64,000 bases of DNA from Dipteronia dyeriana (taxonomy: Eukaryota; Streptophyta; Magnoliopsida; Sapindales; Sapindaceae), in the NCBI GenBank assembly GCA_032871835.1, contig CM065296.1:7264001-7328000 (forward strand). Reading direction: 5' to 3'. Positions 49,185-60,816 of the stretch are shown here, piece by piece (position 1 is the first letter of the stretch; every line of letters begins with the position of its first letter). The notes under the pieces are model-generated. The model worked only from the letters and a program-made list of their open reading frames with translations. It had not been told where the DNA came from and did no database searches. A program made the translations under genes and the position numbers.

Positions 49185-50162
49185 TTGAATTTGATCCAAA
49201 GGAAAGAGTCGAATGAGTCCAAAAATGAACCGGTCGAAGAAATTATCCTGAAAGAAGATGAACCAGATAAGAAGATCAAGATCGAGGTCAATCTGAAAGG
49301 AAAAGTCAAACAAAGCCTCATTGATCTGCTTAAAGAATACAAGGATGTGTTCACCTGGAGTCATGAAGACATGGTCAGGATAGACGCCCGAATAATATCT
49401 CATCATCTCGCGGTAGACCCGAATGCAAAACCAGTGATACAAAAGAGAAGGTCATTCAATCTCGAGAGAAGTCAGGCAATCAAACAGGAAGTGGAAAAGC
49501 TATTCGCTGCAGGGTCAATTAGAGAGATCAACTACCCCCAATGAGTAGCTAATGTAGTCCTCGTCCAAAAGAAAAATGGACAATGAAGAATGTGCGTAGA
49601 TTTCACAGATTTGAATAAAGCATGCCCAAAAGACAGTATCCCACTCCCAAGGATAGACTAACTGGTGGATGCTACATCAAGCCATTAATTGCTCAGTTTC
49701 ATGGACGCTTACTCAGGATATAACCAAATCAGGATGAACAAGGCTGACGAAGAAAAAACAGCGTTCACAACCGATCAGGGCTTGTACTGTTACACAGTGA
49801 TGCCCTTCGGATTAAAAAATGCAGGGGCAACATACCAAAGGTTGGTCAACAGAATCTTCGCGCGACAAATAGGAAGAAACATGGAAGTATATATTGATGA
49901 CATGCTGACCAAGAGCATCTCGGCAGACAAGCATACCTCAGACCTACGAGAGACATTTGACATTTTGAGGAGATACCAAATGAAGCTGAATCTGAACAAA
50001 TGTTTATTCGAAGTTCCTTTAGGAAGGTTCCTGGGTTTCCAAGTTCACCAAAGGGGAATCGATGTCAATCCTGAAAAAAATCCAAGCCTTGCAGAAAATG
50101 ACTTCACCAAGGACACTAAAAGAAGTACAGCACCTAACAAGATGCTTAGCCTCCTTGGGTAG
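49185..50162 (+). pseudogene. Element B reverse transcriptase
   Basis: Motifs in order: LLKEYKDVFTWSHEDM, RMCVDFTDLNKACPKDS, FMDAYSGYNQIRMNKADEEK, YCYTVMPFGLKNAGATYQR and VYIDDML (catalytic YxDD near 49890). Stops at about 49542, 49586, 49661 and 49687 break the frame. It would copy element RNA into cDNA. Confidence 0.85.
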
Positions 50163-50943
50163 ATTCATCTCAAAGGCCACAGATAGATGCGCACCCTTTT
50201 TCAAAGTAATCAAAAAAGGAAAAGGACTCGAATGGAACGAAGAGTGCGAACAGGCATTCTTAAAAATCAAAGAGTACTTAGAGCAAGCTCCCATCCTTTC
50301 GAAACCACAAATGGGAGAGACACTTCATTTATACTTATCAAGTACAGAACTAGCAGCAAGCTCAGTCCTAGTCAGAACAGAATATGGAGTACAGAAGCCA
50401 GTGTATTATACCGGTAAAGTGCTTTTACCCGTCGAGACCAGGTATTCACAGGCAGAAAAAATGGCCCTAGCATTGGTTTCAGCGGTAAGGAAGCTAAGTC
50501 CATACTTTCAGGCTCATACAATCCAGGTTCTCACCGACTGCCCATTGAAGCAAATTTTATAGAAGCCAGAGATTTCAGGAAGGCTAACCAAATGGGCAAT
50601 CGAGCTAAGTGAATTCGATATCCACTACATCCTTAGGACATCCCTCAAAGGGAAAGCAGTGGCAGATTTTATAGCAGAGTTCACAGAGCCAAACGTGGAA
50701 GCAAAAAAGATGTTGGGAAAAAATTTCCCATGGAAATTGTATGTTGATGACTCTTCAAACACTCACGACAGCGGAGAAGGAATCGTAATATGCACTCAAG
50801 AAGGAGATGATATCGAATGCGCCATGAGGTTTGACTTCAAAGCAACCAATAATCAAGACGAGTACGAAACGTTACTAGCTGGACTCAGAGTTTGTATAGC
50901 TCTCGGGTCGATGAAGTCGAGATATTTAGTGATTCATAGGTAG
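50163..50943 (+). pseudogene. Element B tandem RNase H domains
   Basis: First domain (to 50562): KPQMGETLHLYLSS, VYYTGKVLLPVETRYS, EKMALALVSAVRKLSPYF, VLTDCPLKQIL. Second domain (50659-50943): WKLYVDDSSNTHDSGEGIVI, ECAMRFDFKATNNQDEYETL, GLRVCIALG. The second copy is the extra RNase H that marks the Tat lineage. A stop at about 50562 separates the two. Confidence 0.8.
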
Positions 50944-52448
50944 TTGTCAACCAAGTCCTGGACGAATACCAAGCTAGGGATGAAGGCATGATAGCCTATC
51001 GTGACATTGCAAGGCAGCTCCTCCAGAAATTCAAATAATATAGGATTGCCCAGATTCCCATGGAGGAAAATGAAAAGGCAGACACTTTGTCCAAACTAGA
51101 ATCAGCAATAACCTCAATCAGGCCAAAAACTACTGGTTGCACATCTCCTCAAACCGAGCACGGCTGAGCCAAAAAACTTTAAAATTTTAGAAATTTGAAC
51201 ACCGTCAGACGGTTGGATGACCCAGCTGAGAAGGTTCTTGGAAGAAGGCATACTCTCGGAAGATCCCCAACAAGCAAAACGTATCAGGTATCAGCAAGGT
51301 AGACATTGATCGGAGAAGAACTATACAGAATGGGGTTTTCCCGAACACGTCAAAGATGTGTGTCAGAGGAAGATGCATGTCGGATATTACAGGAAATCCA
51401 GGGGGAGTTTGCGGAAACCATACTGGGGGTAAAAGTTTAGCACACAAGGTACTCATGCAAGGTTATTATTGGTCTACTTCATTCTCAGATGCATAACGAT
51501 GTTCGGAGAGTTGCAATACTTGCTTAAGGATTGCTAATGATATCCGGCAACCCCCTGAACAACTCAGAAACCTCACATCCCCATGGCCATTTACCATGTG
51601 GGGTTTGGATTTAATCGGCCCAATGCCAGCTGGGACAGGGGGTGGAGCGAAGTATGCCAGAGTAGTCATTGACTACTTCACGAAGTGGACAGAAGCTGAA
51701 GCATTAGTGTACATCACAGAAGCAAATACTATAAATTTCATGAAAAAGAATATACTCTACAGGTTTGGAGTACCAAACATTATCATCACTGATAACTGCA
51801 CCCAGTTCGATAACCGAAATTCAGACAGCTCTGCAAGGAGTACCAAATTGCCAATTACTATGCCACACCTGCCCATCCTCAAACGAACGGGCAGACTGAA
51901 GCAATAAACAAAATCATCAAGCATACACTCAAAGCAAAGCTGGATGCCAAGAAAGGAAGTTGGGTTGAAAAACTTCTCAAAGTATTATGGACGTATCGGA
52001 CGACATCAAGAACGTCAACAGGAGAGACTCCATTCACTTTAGTGTTTGGAACAGAAGTTGTTATCCCCATAGAAACGTCATATGCATCACCACGTGTCAG
52101 GCTATATATTGAAGAACAAAATGTTGATATGCTATTACAAAGTCTAGACGAGCTAGAAGAGAAAAAGGAGAAGTCCTGAATATGAAATATGACATATCAG
52201 TAAAGAGTAGCTCGCCACTACACCTCTCATGTTCGGGTCAGAAAATTCCAACTAAGAGACCTGGTACTCAGGAAGGTGTCATTGAATACAAAAAAAATAA
52301 AGCTGCAGGTTCCCTGGCTGATAAGTGGGAAGGCCCGTACAAAATCGAAGGAATAGCTAGCCATATAGCATATTGGATTGCACGACCTAATGGAGGGGTT
52401 TTACCCCGACCATGCAATGCCCAATATCTAAAAAATTTATATCATTAA
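50944..52448 (+). pseudogene. Element B integrase
   Basis: Core motifs are MWGLDLIGPMPAGTGGGAKY (51596), VVIDYFTKWTEAEAL, IIITDNCTQFDN and, after a shift near 51830, ATPAHPQTNGQTEAINKIIK, giving the D, D and E positions. The C-terminus (52182-52448) has LADKWEGPYKIEGIA, found at gypsy integrase ends, and a final stop at 52446. Stops and shifts disable it. Confidence 0.8.
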
Positions 52449-53347
52449 ATTATTTTTTGTTTTCCTTTTCTAGTCAGGACAATTTTAGTTAGGTCAAATA
52501 TTAGTTTTGGAACTTAAATCTTTGTTGGTTTTGCAGTTATAAATAAAAATCAAACACGGGATTTTCGAAAAATAAAGCATATGATAATAAGAACATATGA
52601 AAGACGAGCATGATAATAAGAACATGCAAATAGAATACTCGGGACTATTAATTCCCGAATGGGTGGAGAAGCTCGAAGGAGCATGTTAGCCGAGCAAGGT
52701 CAATTAACCTTAGCAAAAAGGCAAACCCAATGCATCAGATTCTGGAGAAAGGCTCGGGATACTATCGGAAAATTCTGGTGAAATGCGTAGCTTTGTTAAG
52801 CGGTTTGAAAAGCTTAATGATTCGGCAAACCCTTACACAGAAAAACTGGGGAGACGTCCTCGGTAATGTGTAAGGACTCGAACATATGATCATGGTGAGC
52901 CTTGATGTAATGCTCGGGTAGCAACCGAGTATGAAACATAAGTATAAATCTACTAGCTTGTTTTAAGATGATTCGGTTAATAATATTAGCCAGTTTAATA
53001 AGATACTTGCCGTTATAAATTATTCGGGTAATGAAACAGGTTTAATAAGATACTTGGTAAAGTTACTCGAACATCAGAAATAGCCAGTTTAATAAGATAC
53101 TTGGCATAAATTTCAATAGCCGGTTTAATAAGATACTCGGCAACAATAAAATCAAGTTAAATAAGACTCGGTGAAATTCCTAGAGCAATAAATTAGATCA
53201 GACCACTCAGTTTTCAGAATTACAGTTAACTCAGAATTTCTTTGATAATCTTTATAAAGAATTGTTACAAAGAATTAAACAATTGTTACAAAGAATTAAA
53301 CAATTGTTACAAAGAATTCTCTACAAAATCAATTTCTACAAAATCAG
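52449..53347 (+). repeat. Element B 3' untranslated region with tandem repeat arrays
   Basis: Array 1 (52988-53150) has four copies of a unit with AGCCAGTTTAATAAGATACT at spacings of 47, 47 and 36 bp. Array 2 (53260-53322) has three copies of a 21-bp AATTGTTACAAAGAATTAAAC unit. GATAATAAGAACAT repeats are near 52580-52630. Element A has a related array in the same place, on the other strand. Confidence 0.8.
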
Positions 53348-56284
53348 TCAGAAGGATTTAGAACTCTTGCTGATGCTCGGGTCGGGCACCATTTCGTATT
53401 CGCGGAGCAGACTTTCATTGGAAGGCCAAGCAATCGTGTCGACTGAATCATCCATCCATTTACTGTAATCTTCTCCCGGGATCGGTCCGACATCAGGCAC
53501 CTCACCTTCCACGACCGACTCCTGACTGACATAAAAGGTAGAGAGGGAGTGCTCGGATGGAACCTCCAAATGCATGGGATATGGCTCTTTGCCTCGACTA
53601 CGACAATAAGCTCCCCACTCGTTCATCTGAGCCCGAAGAGATTCCAGGGACCGATCCACGTGATTCTTGATCGACAGTTCCCAGTTGGCTCGGGCTTTTT
53701 CAGTTGCCCGATTCTTGACCTTAAAAAACTTGCCAACTGAAACTAGTCCTCGCTGAAATTTCTGAAGGAGAAGGACGTCGTAAGCAAGGGATCTTTTAAA
53801 ATGATCAACCCCCTGGACTTCAAGTTCCAGCCTGACCTCTTTGGATAGGGACTCGACAGTCAAAGCTTGGCGTTCCAAGTCCTCTATTTTCTGTTCATAT
53901 GCCGACTTAGACTGCTCCGCTTCCTGCTTGGCCTTAAGCATTGATTCCTGGGCAGAATACAACAAGTTTTGAAGTGACATAGTCTTCTCTTCTGCCAAAG
54001 AAGCCTTTTCTTCGGCCTCCACTTACTTCGCCAAGCAGTGGTAGGCAAACACTTGGGAAGAGCCAACCTCTTTTTTATAAGCCGCCTCAACCCGAGAACG
54101 GATGTCCTCACTTTCCTTCAGCTGAGCCTCAAGACGCCTTATTCAATCAGCCTGATGTTGCTGCGTCTGAACTCGACCACCATCTACAAAGAAGTTTAGT
54201 TAAAAATTTGGCGAACAAGAAAGACAATTGAAGAGTTAGGAGTAACTTACATAAGATGTGCCGTTGAAAATATTCTGAAGACGCTTCGTTAAAGAGTCAT
54301 CCCGAAAACAGCTCCAGCGGTCATCCCCAATGAAAGCCCTATCGGATGACATCGCCTGCAACAGATCCTGAAGGAAAGGATAAGAAGGGACTCCCGAGGG
54401 TTCAGCTTTGGCATCTTCAATCTCGGGGGGGAAAGAGCCCTTGATCGGGTCCGAAGTCTCCATACCCGTCGATGCTCAATATCAAAGCTCGGGGGAATCT
54501 CAGCTCTGGTGTCTTCATCACTGGAGTCGATAAATGAAACCACCCGAGGAACCCTATGAGGGCGAACAGGAGAATCAACCACCTTCCTTTTCTTGGCCCG
54601 AGAGCGATGAATCTTGGCCCGAGAGCAATGAAAGCCGAGATCAGTTGAGGGATCTTCCTGAACATCCTTCCGAAAGGATTCAAAAAAGTCGGGATCTGTA
54701 TTTACTTGTCCCTCAGAGTTTTTTCCTCCATCACTGGCTTCCGAGACCACAACCAGAGAGCTCGATTCACCAGGCCTCTCACCAATACCGTCACTCCGCC
54801 TCCCTCCATCTACAGGCAACTCCTAAGTATGGCCACTCGGGCCACTTGACTCCCCTACGGTCGACCGGATGACTTCCTCGGGGACACTTACGGGAATCTA
54901 CTCATCAGCCTCATCGGGGTCCTCATCTGACTCAGGTGGGTCAACACCCTCTTCGCTCTGACAAGAACCTTTTTTTTTGCTCGCTTGAAGAATCGACTTC
55001 ACTTGACGAGCTTGAAGGTCGCAGACGATGTCCGAGTCATACACTTAAAAGAAAAAGGGGAATCACGTCAATATATATTTATATATATATAAATAAATAA
55101 AAATAAGGGGGGTATACAAAGATCACTTACATTGCCTGCAATAGCCTGAAATTCTGGCTGAAGAAGCCGAGTTCTATCATCTTTTTCTCATTAAAAAGAT
55201 AAGTCATGCTCCTCTTCTCCAGAGTGCGAACTGCTGCCCGAGCAAGTCTGGTCAGCTCAGTATCGCTGAATTCAAGTTTTTTCTTGTTCCATACATCGGG
55301 GGAACAGAAAAAATGGGGAACTTTTAACACCCTCCGAGTTTCCCCAGCTGAGAGAGTGACTTCGAGATTTAGATTTCCTCCGGTAAAAAACCAACTGTTC
55401 TTCTAGTACTTGTTGGACAAAGGAAATCCCCATACGAAGCCCCTCTTTTTGGCTTCATCAGAGGTGTCAACTCCTCGATTCACCTTTGTTCCCTCGGGGA
55501 CCCAACAATCTGGTGGATTAGACATGAGGAAGTAGGTCTCTATCTTACCAGACTGCTTCAGCGTGTAAAAGTACCTGATTTCATTCGGGGAAGGCGGCGA
55601 CAGGTTAATTCGACTCCACATGTGCCACATGTACATCAAGATCTTGTAGCTATTTGGGGCCAATTGACCCGGAGCGATCCCCGCTTCAGTTAGAAACCAG
55701 GCAATAAACGATTGCAGGGGAAGAATAACGCTGCAGCAAAGCATGGACCCATAGATTGCCACCATGCCTGGGGGAGGGTTCCACCCTGCTCTATCACCAA
55801 CAGGAACCAGAATAACTAAATTATCCAAATCAAATTAGGCACGATATTTTCCGATCTCTTCTACCCCAACCACGTTCAGTTCGGCGTCAAACCCACTCGA
55901 TTGATCAACATAGAAAGAAAGACGAGATTTTCTGAACTCCTCATCAACGTCCTGCTCGTTAATAATCTGCTCTCTGATCCGGACGCTGCCCGAGTTGTGC
56001 TTGTGAACTTCGCTTTTACTTTGATGTTTTCCCATCCTTGATCAAAGTGGTACCCTGTGATTAGAAACGACAGATTCAGAACTAGATGAATTAGAATCAG
56101 AACTGGATACAGAACTAAAATGGATGTCAGGGTAAAGCCCAGAAACGTCGACTTCTAAAAAAGGAGGTTCGTTCGGGGGAATTCCCCCCAATAATCTTCG
56201 AGCGCAAGATACCAGTTGAAAATCCCCAAGATCAAGCACCTCGAGAGCCATAGTAAAAAGTTGATGACGGGAAGACGGATTCAT
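53348..56284 (-). pseudogene. Element B antisense ORF (gypsy-type transposon domain and coiled coil)
   Basis: Minus strand, opposite to gag-pol. It starts at 56284 (MNPSSRHQLF ... ARRLLGGIPPNEPP). Next come MGKHQSKSEV ... LSFYVDQSSGFDAELNVVGV and a block with PPPGMVAIYGSMLCCSVILP, FIAWFLTEAGIAPGQL and NSYKILMYMWHM, resembling the Pfam 'putative gypsy type transposon' domain. After a probable intron (55044-55130, GTAAGT donor) come an acidic region, nuclear-type basic runs (KKRKVV) and FIGDDRWSCFRDD. A second intron (54184-54250, GTAAGT donor) precedes a coiled-coil-like C-terminus ending near 53348 (SNESLLREYEMVPDPSISK). Stops lie near 56042, 55833, 55400 and 54025, and the frame is off by one at the introns. 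Function unknown. Confidence 0.7.
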
Positions 56285-56399
56285 TAAAACTAACCTTGAA
56301 TGAAAAAATCTGATGCAAAATCTTCAACGGAGAATAGCAACTTTCTACGTAAAGAAATCTGGGCCAGAAAAGCTTCTGGTTTGAGTCTCTGAAAATGAA

Positions 56400-56570
56400 C
56401 CAACGTAATTCCTCAGAGGAGAATTTAAAGGGGTAATTGCACGAAACCTTAGGGTCTCAAGGCGGGAAAAATCAATGACAAGATTTGATGACGAAGGCGG
56501 CGCACTAGGAAACGCGTAAGTCGCTTCTCATAAATGGCATCGAGAAACGAAGCGGTAGAGGACACGTGTT
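56400..56570 (-). promoter_or_regulatory. Putative promoter of the element B antisense ORF
   Basis: A CACGTG G-box (56563-56568) and a TTTAAAT box near 56424-56430 lie upstream of the antisense ATG at 56284 on the minus strand. Element A has ACGT-core motifs in the matching place. Promoter activity is inferred. Confidence 0.4.
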
Positions 56571-56776
56571 AAGAGAAGAACTGGCAAAAGGTAGTCAGAA
56601 CTCCAAAACGTCGCAATCATTGAGATCTCGCTTGAGGAGACAAATTGAATTTACAGGGTCATCATTAAGACATGACATTATGACAAGACATTTACCTTAG
56701 CGCTACAGAGACGAAAAACTTAAAGAGTTGATTAAAATACTTTTGACCGGAACTAAACCCTGTTCGGCAAAAATAT

Positions 56777-56789
56777 TTTAAGAGGGTAT
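56777..56789 (+). other. Polypurine tract of element B
   Basis: TTTAAGAGGGTAT directly precedes the 3' LTR start TGTCGTATG. Confidence 0.8.
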
Positions 56790-57675
56790 TGTCGTATGTA
56801 AATTTTATCAGACGTACATGTCATTGACAAAGAGGATAAAATTGCCAGGTGGACATCCAAATAGGCATTCAGAAAATATCTTACCAGACAACACCAAATA
56901 AGAGAAGCCCGAGTAAACAAGTATTGAACAAAACCTACTCAGGTCAACTGACGTCATATACTACTCGGGGTCAGTTAAAGATGCTCGTGGCTAGTTGATG
57001 GCATTTTCTACTCTGGATCAGATGACGGCATTCGAGACCAGCTAAAATTGTGTTATACTCGAGACAAACATGATGAAAACCGAATAAAAAGCCCAGCGCG
57101 TAGCTCACACGAGTCGAGTTGTTAAAATACGCGAAGATATCCATGTCAAAGAGGAATTCCAAGAAGAATATAATACCAAACAGAAAAGGTTCTAAATCAG
57201 GCAACAATTTTATTTCTTCAAAAAGACTACGCTCTTGTAAGGAAATAAATCCTAACTGGACTGAATCACTAGAGTCTCATTCGATCCCAATACAAGTCTC
57301 CGAAATAGGAAAGAAGACAGATTACTCCAAACAAGTAACCAATCATAGTTAAATATAAAGATCTTTTATTACTTGTACAGAGAGGATTAGGGTTCTATGA
57401 ACATATAAATAGACTCATAATCTCATCACAAAAGACATAGAAAAATACAGAAAAATACAGAGAGAAAAAAAAGAGATCGAGGGTTGTAAATATTTTCAAT
57501 AGTGGATTTTGGCTCGGTTGATTATTCAGCCACCAATGGACGTTTCCCCGGTCATCGGAGTTTTACCACGTAAAACTTACATCCGATTACTTTCTCCTTC
57601 TCTTTCTCTTTGAAACCACAGCTAAAATCTGATTCTTGTTGACTTTTTCCATTCATCCAGAAATTGACGTCAACA
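56790..57675 (+). repeat. Element B, 3' LTR
   Basis: 886 bp, aligned to the 5' LTR throughout with scattered substitutions. It has the same TATAAATAG box (near 57405) and TTGACGTCAACA end. Confidence 0.9.
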
Positions 57676-58123
57676 ATTACTTTTGCTTTATTCAGGAATG
57701 GTCGGCCTAGCAGGGCGTTGTAGGGCCAATTCTCTGTATCCATCACTACAAAATCGAGCAATACCGTTTTCTGGTATGGGGGCCTTTCCAACCTTGACTG
57801 GCAGCTTTGTCGTACCTAGTGCCCTGACCTCAGCTCCCCCGAATTCTGAGTGGGGTGTGGAAAGGTAGCAAATATTTTCTATCTAGCCTCAACTGATCGT
57901 ATACATCTACACTCAAAATGTCTGTCGAGCTCCCATTATCGATCAGTACTCGACGTACCTCTCTATGACCAATCTGAGCACTTATAACTAGCGCGTCATT
58001 GGGTTTAACATCTACTTCATGCGAGTCTGCCTCCGTAAATATCACTAGGTCCCAACCTTCTTTGATTCTTTTTGGATTAGGATCTATAGAGTTCACATCG
58101 AGATTTCTTCTAACTTCCATCAA
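57676..58123 (-). pseudogene. Element A protease region (upstream of the B insertion)
   Basis: On the minus strand from 58123: DALVISAQIGHREVRRVLID, then NGSSTDILSVDVYDQLRLDR, VLLDFVVMDTENWPYNALLG and RPFLNKAKV, ending at the element B LTR. The next residues (VIMAVYV) lie on the far side of B at 45819. The site is D-N-G-S as in B. Confidence 0.75.
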
Positions 58124-58336
58124 TTATCGAATTTCCTGTGCCCTCTCTCTGTTGCTCCTACTCGTCGATGGCCCATCGAAGATGGTGTTTATTGCCACCT
58201 TATCTTCGGGCTTTTTTGGGCTCATTTTTCTTCCTTGGCTTTCTTACCGGTTGTCTCCGTGTCTGTATGCTTTCTCGGTCTTCTTTAAGACAAGATTCTT
58301 CAGGTGCCCTTCCCAGATAAAGGTCTCAATATGGTC

Positions 58337-59999
58337 TTAGAGCTGGAAACAATTGGAAGTTTCATGCCTGTTTTTCTTGTGGAAATGACAGTACTTTATA
58401 ATGTCCCTGCGAGTGAACCGTGATTGCCTCGAGGGTTCCTTTGACAAATTCTTTTCTTTTAAAATCATGAGGATTTCTTCCTGTTTCTTTTTTAAAGGGG
58501 TGTAGTTGGCATACTTCCCCTGAAACTTTCTTTCTTCAATGGTCGGGATTTTGATTGTTGTCTCGACCATCTCAAGCCTTACCTTTATGTCTATCTCCTT
58601 TCTGGTTGTGAGACTTGGATCCACTGTCTTTGGCTTTTTCCTCTGGACGTCCGCCATGTATAAAATTCCCGCATGTAACAATTCCCTCTTCTTCGGCTAG
58701 GGCATACCCCTACCATGTTCATCATGTTAACATAGCTAGTCAAGTGAGCTCTCCTCAGGTCGAAAGAGAGTTGGCCATTCTGTAAGTTATTGATGAGTGC
58801 GGCGATGATAGCTTCGTCATTTGCGCTTCTGATCTCCAACACTTCCTGACCAAACCTTCTGAGATATTTTTTGAGTGATTCGTTCTTTCCCAGCTTGAGC
58901 TAAGAGAGATGAGCCATTGATTTCTTTTTGTGCACGTTTCCAAGGAATTGCCTTGAGAACGTCTTGGTCAAATTGCTAAAGGTTTCTATACTTGCTTTGG
59001 GTAATCTCCCAAACCACTAAGATCCTAAATCCCCTAGGGTTTAAGGAAAGTTAAGGCATAAGAGTGCATCATTCTGGGTGTATTGATCCATAACGCTCTT
59101 ATAGCGCCTGACCTGCTCTTTCGGGTCTGTATCTTTCTTGAATTGCTCCACATACGACATTCTGAATCTGTTTGGGAACGGGGTACAGAGGACATCGTTG
59201 GTGAAGGGACTGTCTAACTCATCATCTGATAGCTCATTGCGCTTGTATCGCCTGACTAGGGCCTCTATCTGCCGTCTGTTATTCTAGACCTCACGGGTCA
59301 AGTTCTGTATGAGTATATCCCTCTCGACGTACGGCTCTCTACTGGGATCAAAACTCTGGCCGATGGTTAAGCCTGGTCTCTGTTTCTCCTCATTTCGTTC
59401 ATGGTCTTCTCAGGTTAGACCACGTAACTGGATTATCCCTCTTTGGCGTCTTTAGCGATGGTGCCTGCCTTCCTCTTCGGATGATAATGACTTATCCCTT
59501 ATGCGTGTACGCCTATTAGGTCGGTTTTGTCCTTTTCCTGCTTGGTCAGAATCGTGCCTCTCGCAGGGACGCCCCTCTTCTATAGGTTCTTCACTGGTCT
59601 GAGCCTGTCTTTCCAACTGGATCCCAAGTTCTGTTAGGTACTGATTTATTCTTAGTGGTGCATCCGATGTCGGGCCAACCACTACAGAGCGCAGTCTGCC
59701 TTGTAGTTGGTCCGGGGTGTGTAGGTAAGGTTAAATTCTTTAAGGTGGAAAGTACAACCCCATGTCTAGCTGTATCGGCTACAAGTTGTTATAGGGACTC
59801 CTAGAATCGTTGAGCGATCTCTCCGCTGGTCGGTGGGATCCTTTGAGGTCCAGCCACGATTGCTGGTTGGTTATTGATCGTTAAGTCAACATCTGTAGGC
59901 CTGGTGATGCTGGGTGGTGTCGACGCCCAGCATGTTGCTTGGCAATCCCTGAAGGTTCTTGGAGCCGTTCCCAGCGCTGCCATCTCCTTCACCGGCCAT
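58337..59999 (-). pseudogene. Element A gag
   Basis: The minus-strand ATG at 59999 reads MAGEGDGSAGNGSKNLQG. The capsid part (about 59160-58900) has MSYVEQFKKDTDPKE, LLCLNFP and WFGRLPKASIETFSNLTKTF, and further on SANDEAIIAALINNLQNGQLSFDL. The tail has a spaced CHFHKKNRHETSNC motif (near 58395-58350), a decayed zinc knuckle. Several stops and shifts. Same layout as gag of element B. Confidence 0.75.
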
Positions 60000-60041
60000 T
60001 ATTTCACAAGGGGATTCTGAAATTGATGTTTCAAACACGGA

Positions 60042-60069
60042 GGTTCACCTCCCCTCTTTCTAGAGTCAA
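60042..60069 (-). other. Primer binding site of element A, decayed
   Basis: The minus strand after the 5' LTR end reads TTGACTCTAGAAAGAGGGG, matching B's tRNA-Asn-like site with changes in the TGGCGC core. Confidence 0.6.
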
Positions 60070-60070
60070 T

Positions 60071-60811
60071 TGTTGACGGTGACTTTTCGACGGTCAACTA
60101 GTCAACGATTTAAATCGATGTAACCTGTAAATATGAAGGAAATAAATGATGCAATGGTAATAACGAAACTATGCAAAACGGAATACGTTGGAAAATCCCG
60201 ATGATCAGAGAAACATCCTCAGGTTGTTGCCTTAGCAACTTAGTCAAATCCACTATAAATGATTAAAAAACACACTTTGATCTCCCACTCTCTTTTCTCT
60301 AATTGCTTGCCCCTTTTTGTGTCTTTACAGGGATATTTATACATGGTGTTGCTAGGGTTTATTATAGTGGCGTACAAATAAAAGAGATTACGGAGTTGAT
60401 TTAGGGATATATTTCCTATTCAATATTATCGCGTTTTAAATGTTATTGAATCATGACCCGTTTCTATCTCTGATCGCCTAAAGTGTAGGAGTGAATCTGT
60501 TTATTTTCTTATTGGACTCTTGGCAACTGTATTATAGTTGATTTGTGATTGCTTGTCGTTGGTTGTTAACCTTGTGGGCTTCATGTAGTTGTCTCACGTT
60601 CGTGTCGGGTAAAGATGAACATGTTTTACTCTTCTGTTCGACTCTTCCTGGTTCTACTCGGTTTTTTACTCAGGATTGCTGGTCTGATATTTATTACACC
60701 GCTGCCAAATAGTTTGTCCATGTGGGATGTCAACGTGTCTCTTTTTGTCCGGCCCTCTGACTTTCATGCTTTTTGATGATCGTCTTCTCTAACGAATTTT
60801 TACATATAACA
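60071..60811 (-). repeat. Element A, 5' LTR (right copy)
   Basis: 741 bp, starts TGTTGACGGTGAC and ends CATATAACA on the plus strand. Aligned to 25257-26019. A minus-strand TATAAATA lies near 60340. Confidence 0.88.
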
Positions 60812-60816
60812 ATAAC

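Larger units (their letters stand above)
45820..57675 (+). mobile_element. Element B: Tat-lineage Ty3/gypsy retrotransposon inserted in element A
   Basis: LTRs lie at 45820-46709 and 56790-57675 (TGTCGTATG ... GTCAACA). Flanking 5-mers are ATTGT (45815-45819) and ATTAC (57676-57680), differing by two transitions. Plus-strand order is LTR, primer site, gag, protease, reverse transcriptase, two RNase H domains, integrase, tandem repeats, antisense ORF, purine tract, LTR (11.86 kb). It belongs to the same lineage as A but lies in the opposite orientation and cuts A's gag-pol. The two LTRs look about nine-tenths identical over the first 300 bases by eye. Multiple stops and shifts inactivate it. 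Confidence 0.9.
25257..60811 (-). mobile_element. Element A: Tat-lineage Ty3/gypsy retrotransposon, host of nested insertions
   Basis: Two direct LTRs (25257-26019 and 60071-60811) bound the element. ATAAC is repeated exactly at 25252-25256 and 60812-60816. A purine tract beside the left LTR and a primer site beside the right LTR set the orientation as minus. Order on the minus strand is LTR, primer site, gag, protease, reverse transcriptase, RNase H, a second RNase H, integrase, a tandem-repeat region, an antisense ORF, purine tract, LTR. The double RNase H and the antisense ORF point to the Tat lineage. It is interrupted by element B (45820-57675) and by the C/D block (27279-40508). Without these A would be about 10.5 kb. 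Stops and frameshifts disable every gene. Confidence 0.88.
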
